Shown piece by piece: positions 16,270 to 25,505 of a stretch of 64,000 bases of DNA. The position numbers were made by a program, and so were the translations under genes. Below the pieces are notes generated by a model. That model saw only the letters and a list, made by a program, of their open reading frames with translations, did not search any database and had not been told where the DNA came from. Every line of letters begins with the position of its first letter. Position 1 is the first letter of the stretch. Origin of the DNA: Alcaligenes sp. SDU_A2 (GTDB taxonomy: Bacteria; Pseudomonadota; Gammaproteobacteria; Burkholderiales; Burkholderiaceae_B). The stretch spans positions 744,001 through 808,000 of the forward strand of contig NZ_CP151273.1 of NCBI RefSeq assembly GCF_038237375.1. The letters are read 5' to 3'.

Positions 16270-17154
16270 ATGTCCTGGACCGCTTTATCGCTGGTAGTGG
16301 TGGCTGCGTTTATTCATGCCGGCTGGAACCTGTTGTCCAAGCGGGCTGCCGCAGCAGGGGCGCACTTTGTATTCGCCTATTCGATCTTCGCCATTCTATT
16401 TTATTTCCCGGTCATGGTCTGGGTGTTGGTCACGCAGGGCAATATGCCCTGGAACACGGCCACGATTACCTGTCTGGTGCTCAGTTCCTTGCTGCACATG
16501 GCCTACAGCTTGAGCCTGCAAAAAGGCTACCAGATGGCCGACATGTCCGTGGTCTACCCGATTGCGCGCGGCACAGGGCCTTTGCTGTCCTCGGTGGGGG
16601 CCTTTGTCTTGCTGGGTGAGCCGGTACGTCCGCTGGGCGTGTTGGGCATTTTGATGGTGGTGGTGGGGATTTTGTTGATCGCCACCCAGGGGTATTTGCG
16701 CCGCTTCCTGAATCCTGCCTCGCTGACCGGCGTGCGCTGGGGGGTGCAGACCGGCCTGCTGATTGCCGGCTATACCGTGGTCGATGCGTATGGCGTCAAG
16801 GTATTGCTGATTTCTCCCTTTTTGCTGGACTGGTTCAGCAATGTGCTGCGCGTGGGCATGCTCTCGCCCTATATCGCCCGTCAGGGTCGGGCGGGTTTCG
16901 CCAAGCTGTGGCCCCATTGGAAGCTGGCGGCCGGCGTCGGCTTGCTCTCGCCCTTGTCCTACATTCTGGTGTTGCAGGCGTTGGGCATGGGGGCTCCTCT
17001 GTCCATGGTGGCCCCCGCGCGCGAAATGTCCATGATGGTCGGGGCCATTTTAGGCATGGTGGTGCTGCGCGAACAGGTCAATGGCTGGCGTTTGCTGGGG
17101 TGTGCGGTCCTGATCGGCGGCGTCATTTTCCTGACCTCCGGGCCCGCCGCTTAA
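16270..17154 (+). CDS. EamA (DMT) family transporter
   Basis: An inner-membrane protein of 294 residues with about ten transmembrane segments in two EamA repeats. The first repeat opens with HAGWNLLSKRAA; the second ends with LGMVVLREQVNGWRLLGCAVLIGG. YPIARGTGPLLSS is a typical loop of the drug/metabolite transporter superfamily. The substrate is unknown; relatives export amino acids or small metabolites. The start ATG 16270 begins the first helix. The downstream gene, htpG, has its own promoter. Confidence 0.9.
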   Translation: MSWTALSLVVVAAFIHAGWNLLSKRAAAAGAHFVFAYSIFAILFYFPVMVWVLVTQGNMPWNTATITCLVLSSLLHMAYSLSLQKGYQMADMSVVYPIARGTGPLLSSVGAFVLLGEPVRPLGVLGILMVVVGILLIATQGYLRRFLNPASLTGVRWGVQTGLLIAGYTVVDAYGVKVLLISPFLLDWFSNVLRVGMLSPYIARQGRAGFAKLWPHWKLAAGVGLLSPLSYILVLQALGMGAPLSMVAPAREMSMMVGAILGMVVLREQVNGWRLLGCAVLIGGVIFLTSGPAA

Positions 17155-17161
17155 CGCCGCT

Positions 17162-17189
17162 CTTGAAATAGGGCCGGACGCCCCTATCT
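17162..17189 (+). promoter_or_regulatory. Candidate sigma-32 heat-shock promoter of htpG
   Basis: CTTGAAA (17162-17168) is followed after 12 bases by CCCCTATCT (17181-17189). This closely follows the RpoH consensus CTTGAAA, spacer of 11-16, CCCCATNT. It sits about 57 bases before the htpG start codon, where a heat-shock promoter is expected. Confidence 0.7.
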
Positions 17190-17246
17190 GTCTGGGATAG
17201 GGCGCGCTGCGGCGCGTGGCCAACCACTCTTTTTTGCATACTCATC

Positions 17247-19151
17247 ATGAGCCAGACAGATACTGCGAATATGTCCGAAACCTTGGGCTTTCAGGCCGAA
17301 GTCAAACAGCTTCTGCACCTGATGATCCATTCCTTGTACAGCAACAAGGAAATTTTCCTGCGCGAGTTGGTGTCCAATGCCTCCGATGCCTGCGACAAGC
17401 TGCGCTTTGAGGCCATCGACAATCCCGCCCTGTTGCAAGGCGACGGCGAACTGCGCATCCGTGTGGATTTCGACAAAGAACAGCGCACCATCACCATCGA
17501 CGACAACGGCGTGGGTATGTCGCGCGACGAGGCCATCGCCAATCTGGGCACCATTGCCCGTTCCGGCACCAAGGAATTTTTCTCGCAGCTGACCGGCGAC
17601 AAGCAGAAAGACACCCAGCTTATCGGCCAGTTCGGCGTGGGCTTTTATTCGTCCTTCATCGTGGCCGACAAAGTGTCCGTGCTGACGCGTCGCGCCGGCG
17701 AGGATCAGGAAGCCGTGCTGTGGGAGTCCACGGGCGAAGGCGAATTTACCATTGCGGCGGCCGAAAAAGACACGCGCGGCACCACGATTACCTTGCACCT
17801 GCGCGACGGCGAGGACGATTTCCTGGACGGCTGGCGCTTGCGTAACGTGTTGCGCCGCTATTCCGACCATATTTCTCTGCCCGTGCAGATGCGCAAAGAA
17901 GATTGGGACGAAGAAAAGCAGCAGCAGCTCAAGCAGGACGAGTGGGAAAGCGTCAACCAGGCCAGCGCTTTGTGGACGCGCTCCAAGTCCGATATCTCGG
18001 ACGAGCAATACCAAGAGTTCTACAAGCATATCTCCCACGATTACGACAATCCGCTGGCCTGGACGCATAACCGCGTGGAAGGCCGTAGCGAATATACCCA
18101 GTTGCTGTTCGTTCCCAAGCAAGCCCCCTTCGACCTGTGGGACCGCGATGCGCGCCGTGGCGTGAAGCTGTACGTCAAGCGCGTGTTCATCATGGACGAC
18201 GCCGAGCAGTTGTTGCCTGGTTACCTGCGTTTTGTCCGTGGTGTCATCGATTCGGCCGACCTGCCCCTGAACGTGTCGCGCGAAATTCTTCAGGAAAGCC
18301 GCGATGTGCGTGCCATCCGCGAAGGCAGCGCCAAGCGTATCTTGTCCTTGCTGGAGGATCTGGCGGAAAATCAGCCCGAGCAGTACGCCACATTTTGGAA
18401 TCAGTTCGGCCAGGTCCTGAAGGAGGGTACGGGCGAGGACATGAGCAATCAGGCGCGTATCGCCGCCTTGTTGCGCTTTGCGTCCACGAACCAGGAAGGC
18501 TCGGCACAGACGGTGTCGCTGGCCGATTACATCGCCCGCATGAAGGAAGGCCAAGACAAGATCTACTACGTCGCTGCCGATTCCTTTGCCGCTGCCTCCA
18601 ACAGCCCGCATCTGGAAGTGTTCCGCAAGAAAGGCATCGAAGTGCTGTTGATGTCCGACCGGGTGGACGAGTGGATGCTGTCCTATCTGCGCGAATTCGA
18701 GGGCAAGTCTTTGGTGTCCGTGGCCAAGGGCGGTCTGGATCTGGATGCCTTGGCCGATGAAGAGGAAAAGAAGCACCAGGCCGAAGTGGCCGAAACTTTC
18801 AAGCCTCTGGTGGAGCGCCTGCAAGCGTCCCTGGGCGAAAAGGTCAAGGAAGTGCGCATAACGGCGCGTCTGGTGGATTCGCCAGCGTGCGTGGTGGTCG
18901 ATGCCAACGAACTGAGCCCGCACTTGCTGCGCATGTTGCAGGCGGCCGGTCAGGAAGCACCCGAGGTCAAGCCTATCCTGGAAATCAATCCGGACCACGA
19001 GCTGATTGCCAAGGTGCAGGCGGCCGACGACGCGGCATTCGGCGAATGGGCCTTGTTGCTGCTGGAGCAGGCCATGCTGGCTGAAGGCGCGTCTTTGCAG
19101 GACCCTGCCAGCTTCGTCAAGCGCGTCAACCGCTTGTTGTTGAACCTGTAA
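17247..19151 (+). CDS. htpG: Chaperone HtpG (bacterial Hsp90)
   Basis: A protein of 634 residues, full length for the family. The N-terminal GHKL ATPase domain shows [20 protein letters not shown], the DDNGVGMS nucleotide loop and [17 protein letters not shown]. The middle domain carries [14 protein letters not shown] with the catalytic Arg region, and the C-terminal dimerisation domain ends in VNRLLLNL. HtpG remodels clients with DnaK in the cytoplasm. I kept ATG 17247; an in-frame ATG at 17271 is possible. A sigma-32-like promoter lies upstream and a terminator downstream. Confidence 0.98.
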   Translation: MSQTDTANMSETLGFQAEVKQLLHLMIHSLYSNKEIFLRELVSNASDACDKLRFEAIDNPALLQGDGELRIRVDFDKEQRTITIDDNGVGMSRDEAIANLGTIARSGTKEFFSQLTGDKQKDTQLIGQFGVGFYSSFIVADKVSVLTRRAGEDQEAVLWESTGEGEFTIAAAEKDTRGTTITLHLRDGEDDFLDGWRLRNVLRRYSDHISLPVQMRKEDWDEEKQQQLKQDEWESVNQASALWTRSKSDISDEQYQEFYKHISHDYDNPLAWTHNRVEGRSEYTQLLFVPKQAPFDLWDRDARRGVKLYVKRVFIMDDAEQLLPGYLRFVRGVIDSADLPLNVSREILQESRDVRAIREGSAKRILSLLEDLAENQPEQYATFWNQFGQVLKEGTGEDMSNQARIAALLRFASTNQEGSAQTVSLADYIARMKEGQDKIYYVAADSFAAASNSPHLEVFRKKGIEVLLMSDRVDEWMLSYLREFEGKSLVSVAKGGLDLDALADEEEKKHQAEVAETFKPLVERLQASLGEKVKEVRITARLVDSPACVVVDANELSPHLLRMLQAAGQEAPEVKPILEINPDHELIAKVQAADDAAFGEWALLLLEQAMLAEGASLQDPASFVKRVNRLLLNL

Positions 19152-19198
19152 ACCTGCGTTGCCGGCATCAGGCCGGCGTGGCGGTTCAGGCTATGGGA

Positions 19199-19235
19199 CC
19201 CCGTATCCTTGTTGTAGGGATGCGGGGTTTTCTTT
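19199..19235 (+). terminator. Rho-independent terminator of htpG
   Basis: A 10-bp stem (CCCCGTATCC/GGATGCGGGG with one G-U pair) is followed directly by TTTTCTTTT. It is 48 bases past the htpG stop and has the form of an intrinsic terminator. Confidence 0.85.
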
Positions 19236-19567
19236 TGTGTATGTGTTGTCCGGCAAGTCGGCAGTTTGGTGGACAACGTGAAGCATCAGCTGCCTGATTA
19301 TCGATTTATTCAGAAAGGAAAATGAGAGTAGTTTTCATTTGCATTTTGATGTTTATACGCAACATTGTGAGTGGGAATCGCACTTTCCTGTCGCTGAATG
19401 ACGCAAAAAGTCATTTTTTGCTTTAGATCGATAATAGTAATGATTAACATTAGCGTCTCTAATATAAATCATTCGTTTGTGTGCAAGTCTCTTTTATCAC
19501 CCCGGCTTCTGCGGTGTAAGGGATGTCTTTTGCCGCGAAAAAGCGATTATTTCTTTCGGAGCTGGTG
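19236..19567 (+). promoter_or_regulatory. A+T-rich leader of siderophore receptor gene with Fur box
   Basis: This stretch is A+T-rich and shows no gene. At 19430-19448 the sequence GATAATAGTAATGATTAAC matches 15 of 19 positions of the E. coli Fur consensus, and the core TAATG-N5-CATTA (19438-19452) is a perfect palindrome. It lies about 120 bases upstream of the receptor start, so iron-dependent repression of the receptor and the genes after it is likely. Confidence 0.75.
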
Positions 19568-21763
19568 ATGTCATTTTTCTCTGCCCAGCCGCCTCGTCGT
19601 TTTGCCGAGACGGTCCTGTCCGCCGCGCTGTTTGCAGCTTTGGCCAGTCCTGCCCTGGCCCAGTCAGCGGACCCAGGCGTGGCTGAACTGAAGTCCATTC
19701 GTGTGCAAGGGTCGGGGGGCGCGAACGGCATTGATGGTTTCCAGGCCAACAAGGCGCAGTCGGTCAAATTTTCCGAGTCGCTGCTGAACACGCCGCGCTC
19801 CATCACCGTGATTCCCGAAGAAGTCATTAAAGATCGCGGTGCCACGTCTTTGCAGGATGTTCTGCGCACTACGCCCGGCATTACGCTGGGTTCGGGCGAG
19901 GGCGGCACACCTGTGGGCGATCGTCCCTTTATCCGTGGCTACGAAGCTAGCACCGATATTTTCATTGACGGTGTGCGCGACTACGCACGCGGCTCGCACG
20001 AGACCTTCAATCTGGAATCGGTGGAAGTGCTCAAAGGGCCCAGCTCGGCCTTTACCGGACGCGGCGGCACCGGTGGTAGCCTGAATCTGGTAACCAAGTC
20101 GCCCAAGCTGAAGGACTTTTTTGAAGTGCAGGCAGGGTATGGCACGTCTGATCAGTATCGTCTGACCGCAGACGGCAACTATGCCTTTACCGACACGGCG
20201 GCGTTTCGCCTGAACCTGATGCGCATGGGGGGCGATATGCCCGGCCGCGACGGCGTCACGATCGACCGTTGGGGCATTGCGCCGTCCATCGCCTTTGGCC
20301 TGGGGACGCCCACGCGTGTGACTCTGTCCTACTCCCGCCTTGAAAATAAGGACATGCCGGATCTGGGCGTGCCATTCAAGAACGCCGCCAATCCAGACCG
20401 CGTGACGCCCTTGGAAGCGGATCGGGACAATTTCTACGGTCGCCACAATGTCGACTTTCGCAAGTATACGGCCGATACCGCGTCGGCCAATATCGAGCAC
20501 GACCTGAATGACCGTTTTACCGTGCGCAACGTGACCCGTTACAGCAAGACGCTGAATCACTACCTGATGACGCGTCCTTCGTTTGACAACTGCACGGTCC
20601 GTTCGCGCGGCGCTTGCGTGACCGAAGGCGAAGGCTTGCAGTTCCGTCGCGATAACCGCACGAACTACCGCATTTCCGAGTCGCTGCTGAATCAGACCGA
20701 CGTGTACGGCAGTTTCGACACCGGTTCACTGAAGCACGATATTGTTGCGGGCGTGGAGTTCAGCAAGGAAGAGATCTCCAACAAGAGCATGACCGGTGGC
20801 CCGGCGCGCGAGACGGATTCGTTCTACAACCCGAACCCCAACCGTCAGTACAACTATTCGCTGCAGTACGGCCCCAAGACCAAGAGCGGCGACATCAAGA
20901 CGCGTTCGGCGTATATTTTCGACACCATTACCATCAACGACCAGTGGATGGTGAACGGCGGCCTGCGTTTTGACCGCTTCGAAGTGGACAACACCACGTC
21001 GTCCCGCAAGGACGATATGTGGAACTACCAATTGGGCCTGGTGTACAAGCCTGCCCAGAACGGTTCCATTTACCTGAGCTATGGCACGTCCTCCAACCCT
21101 TCGGGTGAAAACCTGGGGCAGGCGGGTGGCGCGGACGGCCCTGCCGGTGGTTCCGCCATTCACGAGCTCAAGCCCGAGCGTAGCCACAGCTGGGAGCTGG
21201 GCACCAAGTGGGATGTGGCTGACGAGAAGCTGTCTCTGACCGCCGCCATCTTCCAGACCGACAAGAAAGACGCGCGTTCTACCGACCCCTTGACCGGCGA
21301 TGTGTCGCTGAGCGGCAGCAACCGCGTGCGTGGTCTGGAACTGGGCGCGGCAGGTGCGATTACGCCCAAGTGGAACATCTGGGCCGGTTACACCTACCTG
21401 GACCCCAAGATCAAAGAGTATCGCAACCGCAATGCGGTCTACGACGGGAACCAGATGAAGTTCATCGCCAAGCAAAGCTTTAACGTGTGGTCGACCTACA
21501 AGGTGCTGCCCGAGCTGACTCTGGGTGCTGGCGCGACCTATGTGGGCGAACGTTACGTGGATGATGCCAACTCCTTGAAGCTGCCTTCCTACTGGCGTTA
21601 CGATGCGATGGCCCGCTACGACGTGAACAAGAACATTGCGTTGCAGTTCAACGTGAACAACATCAGCAATGTACGCATGTATGATGCTTCTCACGTAGGT
21701 ATCTTCGCCAATGTGGGCCCTGGCCGCTCCTACATGTTGAATGCGACGTACCGCTTCGAGTAA
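19568..21763 (+). CDS. TonB-dependent siderophore receptor (Fiu-like)
   Basis: An outer-membrane receptor of 731 residues from ATG 19568, which has GGAG upstream; an in-frame ATG at 19523 would lengthen it by 15. A signal peptide ends near ASPALAQ. The plug domain has [21 protein letters not shown] and the FIRGYEAS and [20 protein letters not shown] motifs of catecholate-type receptors. The barrel ends in MLNATYRFE. It resembles Fiu/PiuA, which take up monomeric catechol siderophores. The Fur box upstream and piuC downstream support this. Confidence 0.95.
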   Translation: MSFFSAQPPRRFAETVLSAALFAALASPALAQSADPGVAELKSIRVQGSGGANGIDGFQANKAQSVKFSESLLNTPRSITVIPEEVIKDRGATSLQDVLRTTPGITLGSGEGGTPVGDRPFIRGYEASTDIFIDGVRDYARGSHETFNLESVEVLKGPSSAFTGRGGTGGSLNLVTKSPKLKDFFEVQAGYGTSDQYRLTADGNYAFTDTAAFRLNLMRMGGDMPGRDGVTIDRWGIAPSIAFGLGTPTRVTLSYSRLENKDMPDLGVPFKNAANPDRVTPLEADRDNFYGRHNVDFRKYTADTASANIEHDLNDRFTVRNVTRYSKTLNHYLMTRPSFDNCTVRSRGACVTEGEGLQFRRDNRTNYRISESLLNQTDVYGSFDTGSLKHDIVAGVEFSKEEISNKSMTGGPARETDSFYNPNPNRQYNYSLQYGPKTKSGDIKTRSAYIFDTITINDQWMVNGGLRFDRFEVDNTTSSRKDDMWNYQLGLVYKPAQNGSIYLSYGTSSNPSGENLGQAGGADGPAGGSAIHELKPERSHSWELGTKWDVADEKLSLTAAIFQTDKKDARSTDPLTGDVSLSGSNRVRGLELGAAGAITPKWNIWAGYTYLDPKIKEYRNRNAVYDGNQMKFIAKQSFNVWSTYKVLPELTLGAGATYVGERYVDDANSLKLPSYWRYDAMARYDVNKNIALQFNVNNISNVRMYDASHVGIFANVGPGRSYMLNATYRFE

Positions 21764-21790
21764 ATAGCGCGATCTCCGTAGAGCTGGATG

Positions 21791-21810
21791 GGCCGCCCTT
21801 TGAGGCGGCC
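21791..21810 (+). terminator. Hairpin between receptor and piuC genes
   Basis: GGCCGCC-N6-GGCGGCC forms a 7-bp stem 27 bases after the receptor stop. No T-run follows at once, so this may be a partial terminator or processing hairpin that lowers piuC expression relative to the receptor. Confidence 0.4.
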
Positions 21811-21852
21811 TGTCCGTTTCCGGGGCGCACGGCTTTTTTTGACAGGTGCCTG

Positions 21853-22533
21853 ATGCTGATTACCCTTCCCGATGTCCTGAATCCCGAACAGTTGCGCGAT
21901 TGTCGGCAAGCCCTGGAACAGGCGCAGTGGGAGGATGGGCGCAAGACCGCAGGCTATCTGGCCCAGCAAAGCAAAAGCAATCTGCAGTTGCCGTTGGACC
22001 ACCCGGTGGCCCGCCAGATGGGCGAATTTCTGATGCATGTGTTGGGGCAGCACAGCGGTTTTATCGCGGCTGCCTTGCCGCTGCGCATGTTGCCGCCGCG
22101 CTTTAACCGCTACGAAGGCGGCGGGCAATACGGCAATCATATCGACAATGCTATTTTTACGATTCCGGGTACCAGCCAGCGCCTGCGCACGGATGTGTCC
22201 AGCACGCTGTTTTTCAGCGACCCGCAGGAATACGAAGGGGGCGAATTGATTATCGAGGATGTGTACGGCACGCAATCGATCAAGCTGCCCGCCGGACACA
22301 TGGTGGTCTACCCCGGCACCAGCCTGCATCGTGTCGAGCCGGTTACAAAAGGCACGCGTTATGCGTCTTTTTTCTGGACGCAGAGCATGGTGCGCCATGC
22401 CCACCAGCGCAAGCTGCTCTGGGAATTGGATCAAAGTATTCAGCAGTTGGCCGGGCAGGGGGCCGATACGCAAGAGCTGTCGCGCCTGACGGGCATCTAC
22501 CATAACTTGCTGCGCGAATGGAGCGATGCCTGA
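21853..22533 (+). CDS. piuC: Fe(II)/2-oxoglutarate hydroxylase PiuC
   Basis: A PKHD-type dioxygenase of 226 residues. The iron ligands are His and Asp in [10 protein letters not shown] and the distal His in TSLHRVEPV; the 2-oxoglutarate-binding Arg follows in [10 protein letters not shown]. Motifs and length agree with PiuC/YbiX, regularly encoded beside Fiu/PiuA-type receptors. Its substrate is not firmly known, possibly the imported siderophore. It is on the same strand as the receptor, 89 bases after it, and 15 bases before the oxidase gene. Confidence 0.95.
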   Translation: MLITLPDVLNPEQLRDCRQALEQAQWEDGRKTAGYLAQQSKSNLQLPLDHPVARQMGEFLMHVLGQHSGFIAAALPLRMLPPRFNRYEGGGQYGNHIDNAIFTIPGTSQRLRTDVSSTLFFSDPQEYEGGELIIEDVYGTQSIKLPAGHMVVYPGTSLHRVEPVTKGTRYASFFWTQSMVRHAHQRKLLWELDQSIQQLAGQGADTQELSRLTGIYHNLLREWSDA

Positions 22534-22548
22534 CCGTTCTGGAGTCCG

Positions 22549-23667
22549 ATGACCATGACACATGTTCCCTTGCCGCCTCTGGCCAGCATTCCGGCCGATA
22601 TTGCCAGCCTGGCTGATTACGAACCGTATGCCTGCGCGCGCATGACAGCGGGGGCCTGGGCGTATTTCAGCGGCGGCGCGGCCGACGAGCTGACGGTGCA
22701 GGACAATCTGGACAGTTACCGGCGCTGGGGCTTGTGGCCGGCGGCCTTGGGCCAGTTCGAGCAGGCGTCAACGCGCCTGGAGCTGTTTGGGCACAGTATG
22801 GCTTATCCCATTTTGCTGGCTCCGGTGGCTTACCAGCGGCTGGCTCATCCGCAAGGGGAACTGGCCAGCGTGTTGGGGGCGGGTGCGATGGGCGCAACCA
22901 GCATCATCAGCATGCAGGCCAGCCACGCCTTCGAGGATATTGCCGCCCATGCTCATGCACCCTTGTGGGCGCAGTGGTACTGGCATCCCGATCGGGATTT
23001 CATGCAGGACTTGCTGCGCCGGGTGGAGGTGGCCGGATATCGGGCGTTGGTGTTTACCGTGGATGCGGCAGTCAATGGCGTGCGCAATCGCGAGCAACGT
23101 GCCGGTTTTGCCTTGCCGGACGATGTCCAGGCCGTGAATTTGCGTGGCGCGCCAGCCGCACCAGCCGTTCTGGGTGCCGCCGGCAGCAGCCCTTTGTTTG
23201 GCAGCGGCCTGCTGGATCAGGCCCCAAACTGGAATGACTTGGCCTGGCTCGTGCAGGAAAGCAGGCTGCCGGTTCTGGTCAAGGGAATCATGCGGCCCGG
23301 CGATGCGCTGCGGGCGCTGGATGTGGGGGTTGCCGGCATCGTGGTGTCCAACCACGGTGGGCGTACGCTGGATGGCGCGCCTGCGTCGCTGGATGCGCTG
23401 GGGCAGGTCTGCGCTGCGGTGCAGGGGCGCGTGCCGGTGCTGATGGATGGAGGCATACGGCGCGGTACCGATGTGCTCAAGGCGCTGGCTTTGGGAGCCA
23501 GGGCCGTGTTGGTGGGGCGACCCTATGTGTATGGCCTGGCGGCGGCAGGCGCGGCTGGTGTGGCCCATGTGCTGCATATTCTGCGCGCCGAACTGGAAGT
23601 GGCGATGGCCTTGACCGGTTGCAATGATCTGGCCGCTATCTGCCCTGATGTGCTTTACCGGCGCTGA
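22549..23667 (+). CDS. FMN-dependent alpha-hydroxy-acid oxidase/dehydrogenase
   Basis: A protein of 372 residues from the LldD/glycolate oxidase/lactate oxidase family. It opens with a typical SLADYEPYACARM... and AYFSGGAADELT segment, and the active-site His and Arg are in VVSNHGGRTLDGAP. MDGGIRRGTDVLKALALGA binds the FMN phosphate. The family oxidises L-lactate, glycolate or mandelate to the 2-oxo acid. It follows piuC by 15 bases behind the same Fur box, an unusual place for such an enzyme. Starts at ATG 22549 or 22555 are both possible. The substrate cannot be told. Confidence 0.9.
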   Translation: MTMTHVPLPPLASIPADIASLADYEPYACARMTAGAWAYFSGGAADELTVQDNLDSYRRWGLWPAALGQFEQASTRLELFGHSMAYPILLAPVAYQRLAHPQGELASVLGAGAMGATSIISMQASHAFEDIAAHAHAPLWAQWYWHPDRDFMQDLLRRVEVAGYRALVFTVDAAVNGVRNREQRAGFALPDDVQAVNLRGAPAAPAVLGAAGSSPLFGSGLLDQAPNWNDLAWLVQESRLPVLVKGIMRPGDALRALDVGVAGIVVSNHGGRTLDGAPASLDALGQVCAAVQGRVPVLMDGGIRRGTDVLKALALGARAVLVGRPYVYGLAAAGAAGVAHVLHILRAELEVAMALTGCNDLAAICPDVLYRR

Positions 23668-23703
23668 TCGTCTTGCTTGACACTGTTCGGGATGGGACCG
23701 GGT

Positions 23704-24300
23704 TTACGAGGTTTCGGGTAGAGCGGTCGCGGGCCAGCCATGTTCGCGCGCGATGCGCCGCCAGTCGAAATGCGGGCCGGGGTCGGTCTTGCGCCCCGGA
23801 GCGATATGTTCGTGGCCGCGCACATCGCGCAGGCTGTGGCGCATGCGCAGGGCGCGGGACAGGCGGGCCAGCTCCTTGTATTGTGCGTCGGTAAATGGCA
23901 CGAAATCGCTGCCTTCCAGCTCAATGCCGATAGAAAAGTCGTTGCAGCGTTCCCGGTCCTGAAAGTGCGAGACGCCCGCATGCCAGGCGCGTCGGGTCGT
24001 GGGCACGAACTGGATGATGTGGCCGTTGCGCTGGATCAGAAAATGCGCCGATACCTTCAGGTCGCGGATGTTCTCGAACCAGGGGTGCGCGCCGATATCC
24101 AGACGGTTCTGAAAGAAGTCGCGGATGTAGGGGCCGCCGAACTCGTTGGGCGGCAGGCTGATATTGTGCAGCACCAGTAGCGTAGGCGTGTCGCCGTCAG
24201 GGCGCTGGTCGTGGTTGGGCGAAAGCGCGCGCGTGACATTGGCATGCGGCATCAGCCAACCCTGCCGGTCCAGATCGTAGGCGTGGTGCATGCGGGCCAT
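23704..24300 (-). CDS. ampD: 1,6-anhydro-N-acetylmuramyl-L-alanine amidase AmpD
   Basis: A cytoplasmic zinc amidase of 198 residues. The zinc ligands fit His in LLVLHNISLPP near the N-terminus and the later His and Asp in RGHEHIAPGRKTDPG; the catalytic region includes GIELEG. AmpD removes the stem peptide from anhydro-muropeptides during murein recycling, and its loss derepresses AmpC where AmpR is present. It is the last of three minus-strand genes after the CcsA-like and zinc-ribbon genes. Confidence 0.95.
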   Translation of the reverse strand: MARMHHAYDLDRQGWLMPHANVTRALSPNHDQRPDGDTPTLLVLHNISLPPNEFGGPYIRDFFQNRLDIGAHPWFENIRDLKVSAHFLIQRNGHIIQFVPTTRRAWHAGVSHFQDRERCNDFSIGIELEGSDFVPFTDAQYKELARLSRALRMRHSLRDVRGHEHIAPGRKTDPGPHFDWRRIAREHGWPATALPETS

Positions 24301-24306
24301 GGCGGT

Positions 24307-24558
24307 CTACTGGCGCGGGCCGCGCTTGGCGTGTTCCAGGCTGCACCAGGTGTGATGGTTGCTCATCAGGGCTTCGGAACGGGGCAGGTGGATGCCGCAA
24401 TGGGCACAGCGCACCATGGCTTCGCCTTGCTTTTGCGAACGGGGCGGACGCATGGTGGGATTAGGCGGCATTTTTTTGCGCGCTTTGCTATGCGACACGA
24501 TGCGGGCAATGATCATGGCTGCCAGAATGACCACTACCCAAAATAATGCTTTACCCAA
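24307..24558 (-). CDS. PP0621-like small zinc-ribbon membrane protein
   Basis: A protein of 83 residues apparently starting at TTG 24558. One N-terminal transmembrane helix (ALFWVVVILAAMIIARIV) is followed by a basic linker and a Cys-rich domain with CAHCGIHLPRSEAL and a distal His-x-x-Trp-Cys (HHTWCS), probably a zinc site. It matches the uncharacterised PP0621 family. The start overlaps the end of the CcsA-like gene by 8 bases and the stop is 6 bases from ampD, so the three are translationally linked. Function unknown. Confidence 0.85.
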   Translation of the reverse strand: MGKALFWVVVILAAMIIARIVSHSKARKKMPPNPTMRPPRSQKQGEAMVRCAHCGIHLPRSEALMSNHHTWCSLEHAKRGPRQ

Positions 24559-25402
24559 TTGTGCCTCGCTGCAGAATCACTTCCAGGACGAAACGGCTGC
24601 CGGTGTAGGCCAGCAACATGAAGGCAAAGCCCGCCAGCGTCCAGCGCAGGGCGATGCGGCCGCGCCATCCGTACTGTTTTCGTCCCCATAATAAGCCACC
24701 AAATGTAACCCATGCCAGCAAGGTAAAGATGGTTTTGTGGTCGGCAGGCAACCATGTGCCCGCCACAGCCAGGGAAACGGCGGCACCACTCAGGATGGTC
24801 AGGGTCAAGATGACAAAGGACACGCGTATCAGGCGAAACAGCAGATCTTCCTGGACCAGCAGCGGGGGCAGGGTGTCCAGGGCGCGGCTGAGCAGACCGT
24901 GGTGCTCTTCGTGTTGGATGGGACGGTGCAACTGGCGGTCCAGCGCGGTCATCAGGACGGCATGCAGGGCGGCGACGGTGCTGAGGCCATAGGCGACCAG
25001 GGCAATCAGCAGGTGGATACGTAGCCATTCGTTGCCGGCATGGTTCACGATGTGGCCTTGCGGAAAGGCAATGGCCAGCAGGCTGACGATCGTGGCGGCA
25101 GGCAGTAGAATCAGAAGCAGGCTGTCCAGGCGCAGATACAGGCTCTGGAACCAGAACACCACCATGCCCAGCCAGATGGCGGCCGACAGCGCCAGTGCCC
25201 AGCTTAAATGCAGACCGTGAGGCAATACAATAGTCAGCAGCAGCCCTGCGCCATGCACGATGATCGCGCACAGCAGCGCGATCCGGCTGGGTGCATCAAG
25301 CACCGTACGGGCGCTGCCTTGTGTCAGCGGACGCCACAACGAGATCGAAAGCACGATGTATGCCAGCGCGGCGAGCAAGTGAAATACAATACTTGCAGAC
25401 AT
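24551..25402 (-). CDS. CcsA-like cytochrome c assembly family membrane protein (YpjD)
   Basis: A protein of 283 residues from ATG 25402 with about eight transmembrane helices. The C-terminal half has the CcsA/CcmC-like pattern, including the Trp-rich segment LAWVTFGGLLWGRKQYGWRG and conserved His residues. It resembles YpjD, regularly found next to ffh in proteobacteria. Heme handling is suggested by family similarity but is not proven. It is divergent from ffh with about 100 bases between starts, and the downstream zinc-ribbon gene overlaps its end. Confidence 0.88.
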   Translation of the reverse strand: MSASIVFHLLAALAYIVLSISLWRPLTQGSARTVLDAPSRIALLCAIIVHGAGLLLTIVLPHGLHLSWALALSAAIWLGMVVFWFQSLYLRLDSLLLILLPAATIVSLLAIAFPQGHIVNHAGNEWLRIHLLIALVAYGLSTVAALHAVLMTALDRQLHRPIQHEEHHGLLSRALDTLPPLLVQEDLLFRLIRVSFVILTLTILSGAAVSLAVAGTWLPADHKTIFTLLAWVTFGGLLWGRKQYGWRGRIALRWTLAGFAFMLLAYTGSRFVLEVILQRGTIG

Positions 25403-25505
25403 AAGTCCCGGATTTCCTGAAAGACAGTACGGGGCGTACCCCAAGCGACCATTTTATTCTTATTCGTAGACCACACGATAACCTAGTTTAAGCGAACCCA
25501 CCCTT

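Noticed and set aside
17184-18998. A 604-codon open frame on the minus strand opposite htpG
   Set aside because: It mirrors the codon structure of htpG, has no recognisable domain and overlaps a certain gene over its whole length. It is a G+C-rich shadow frame.
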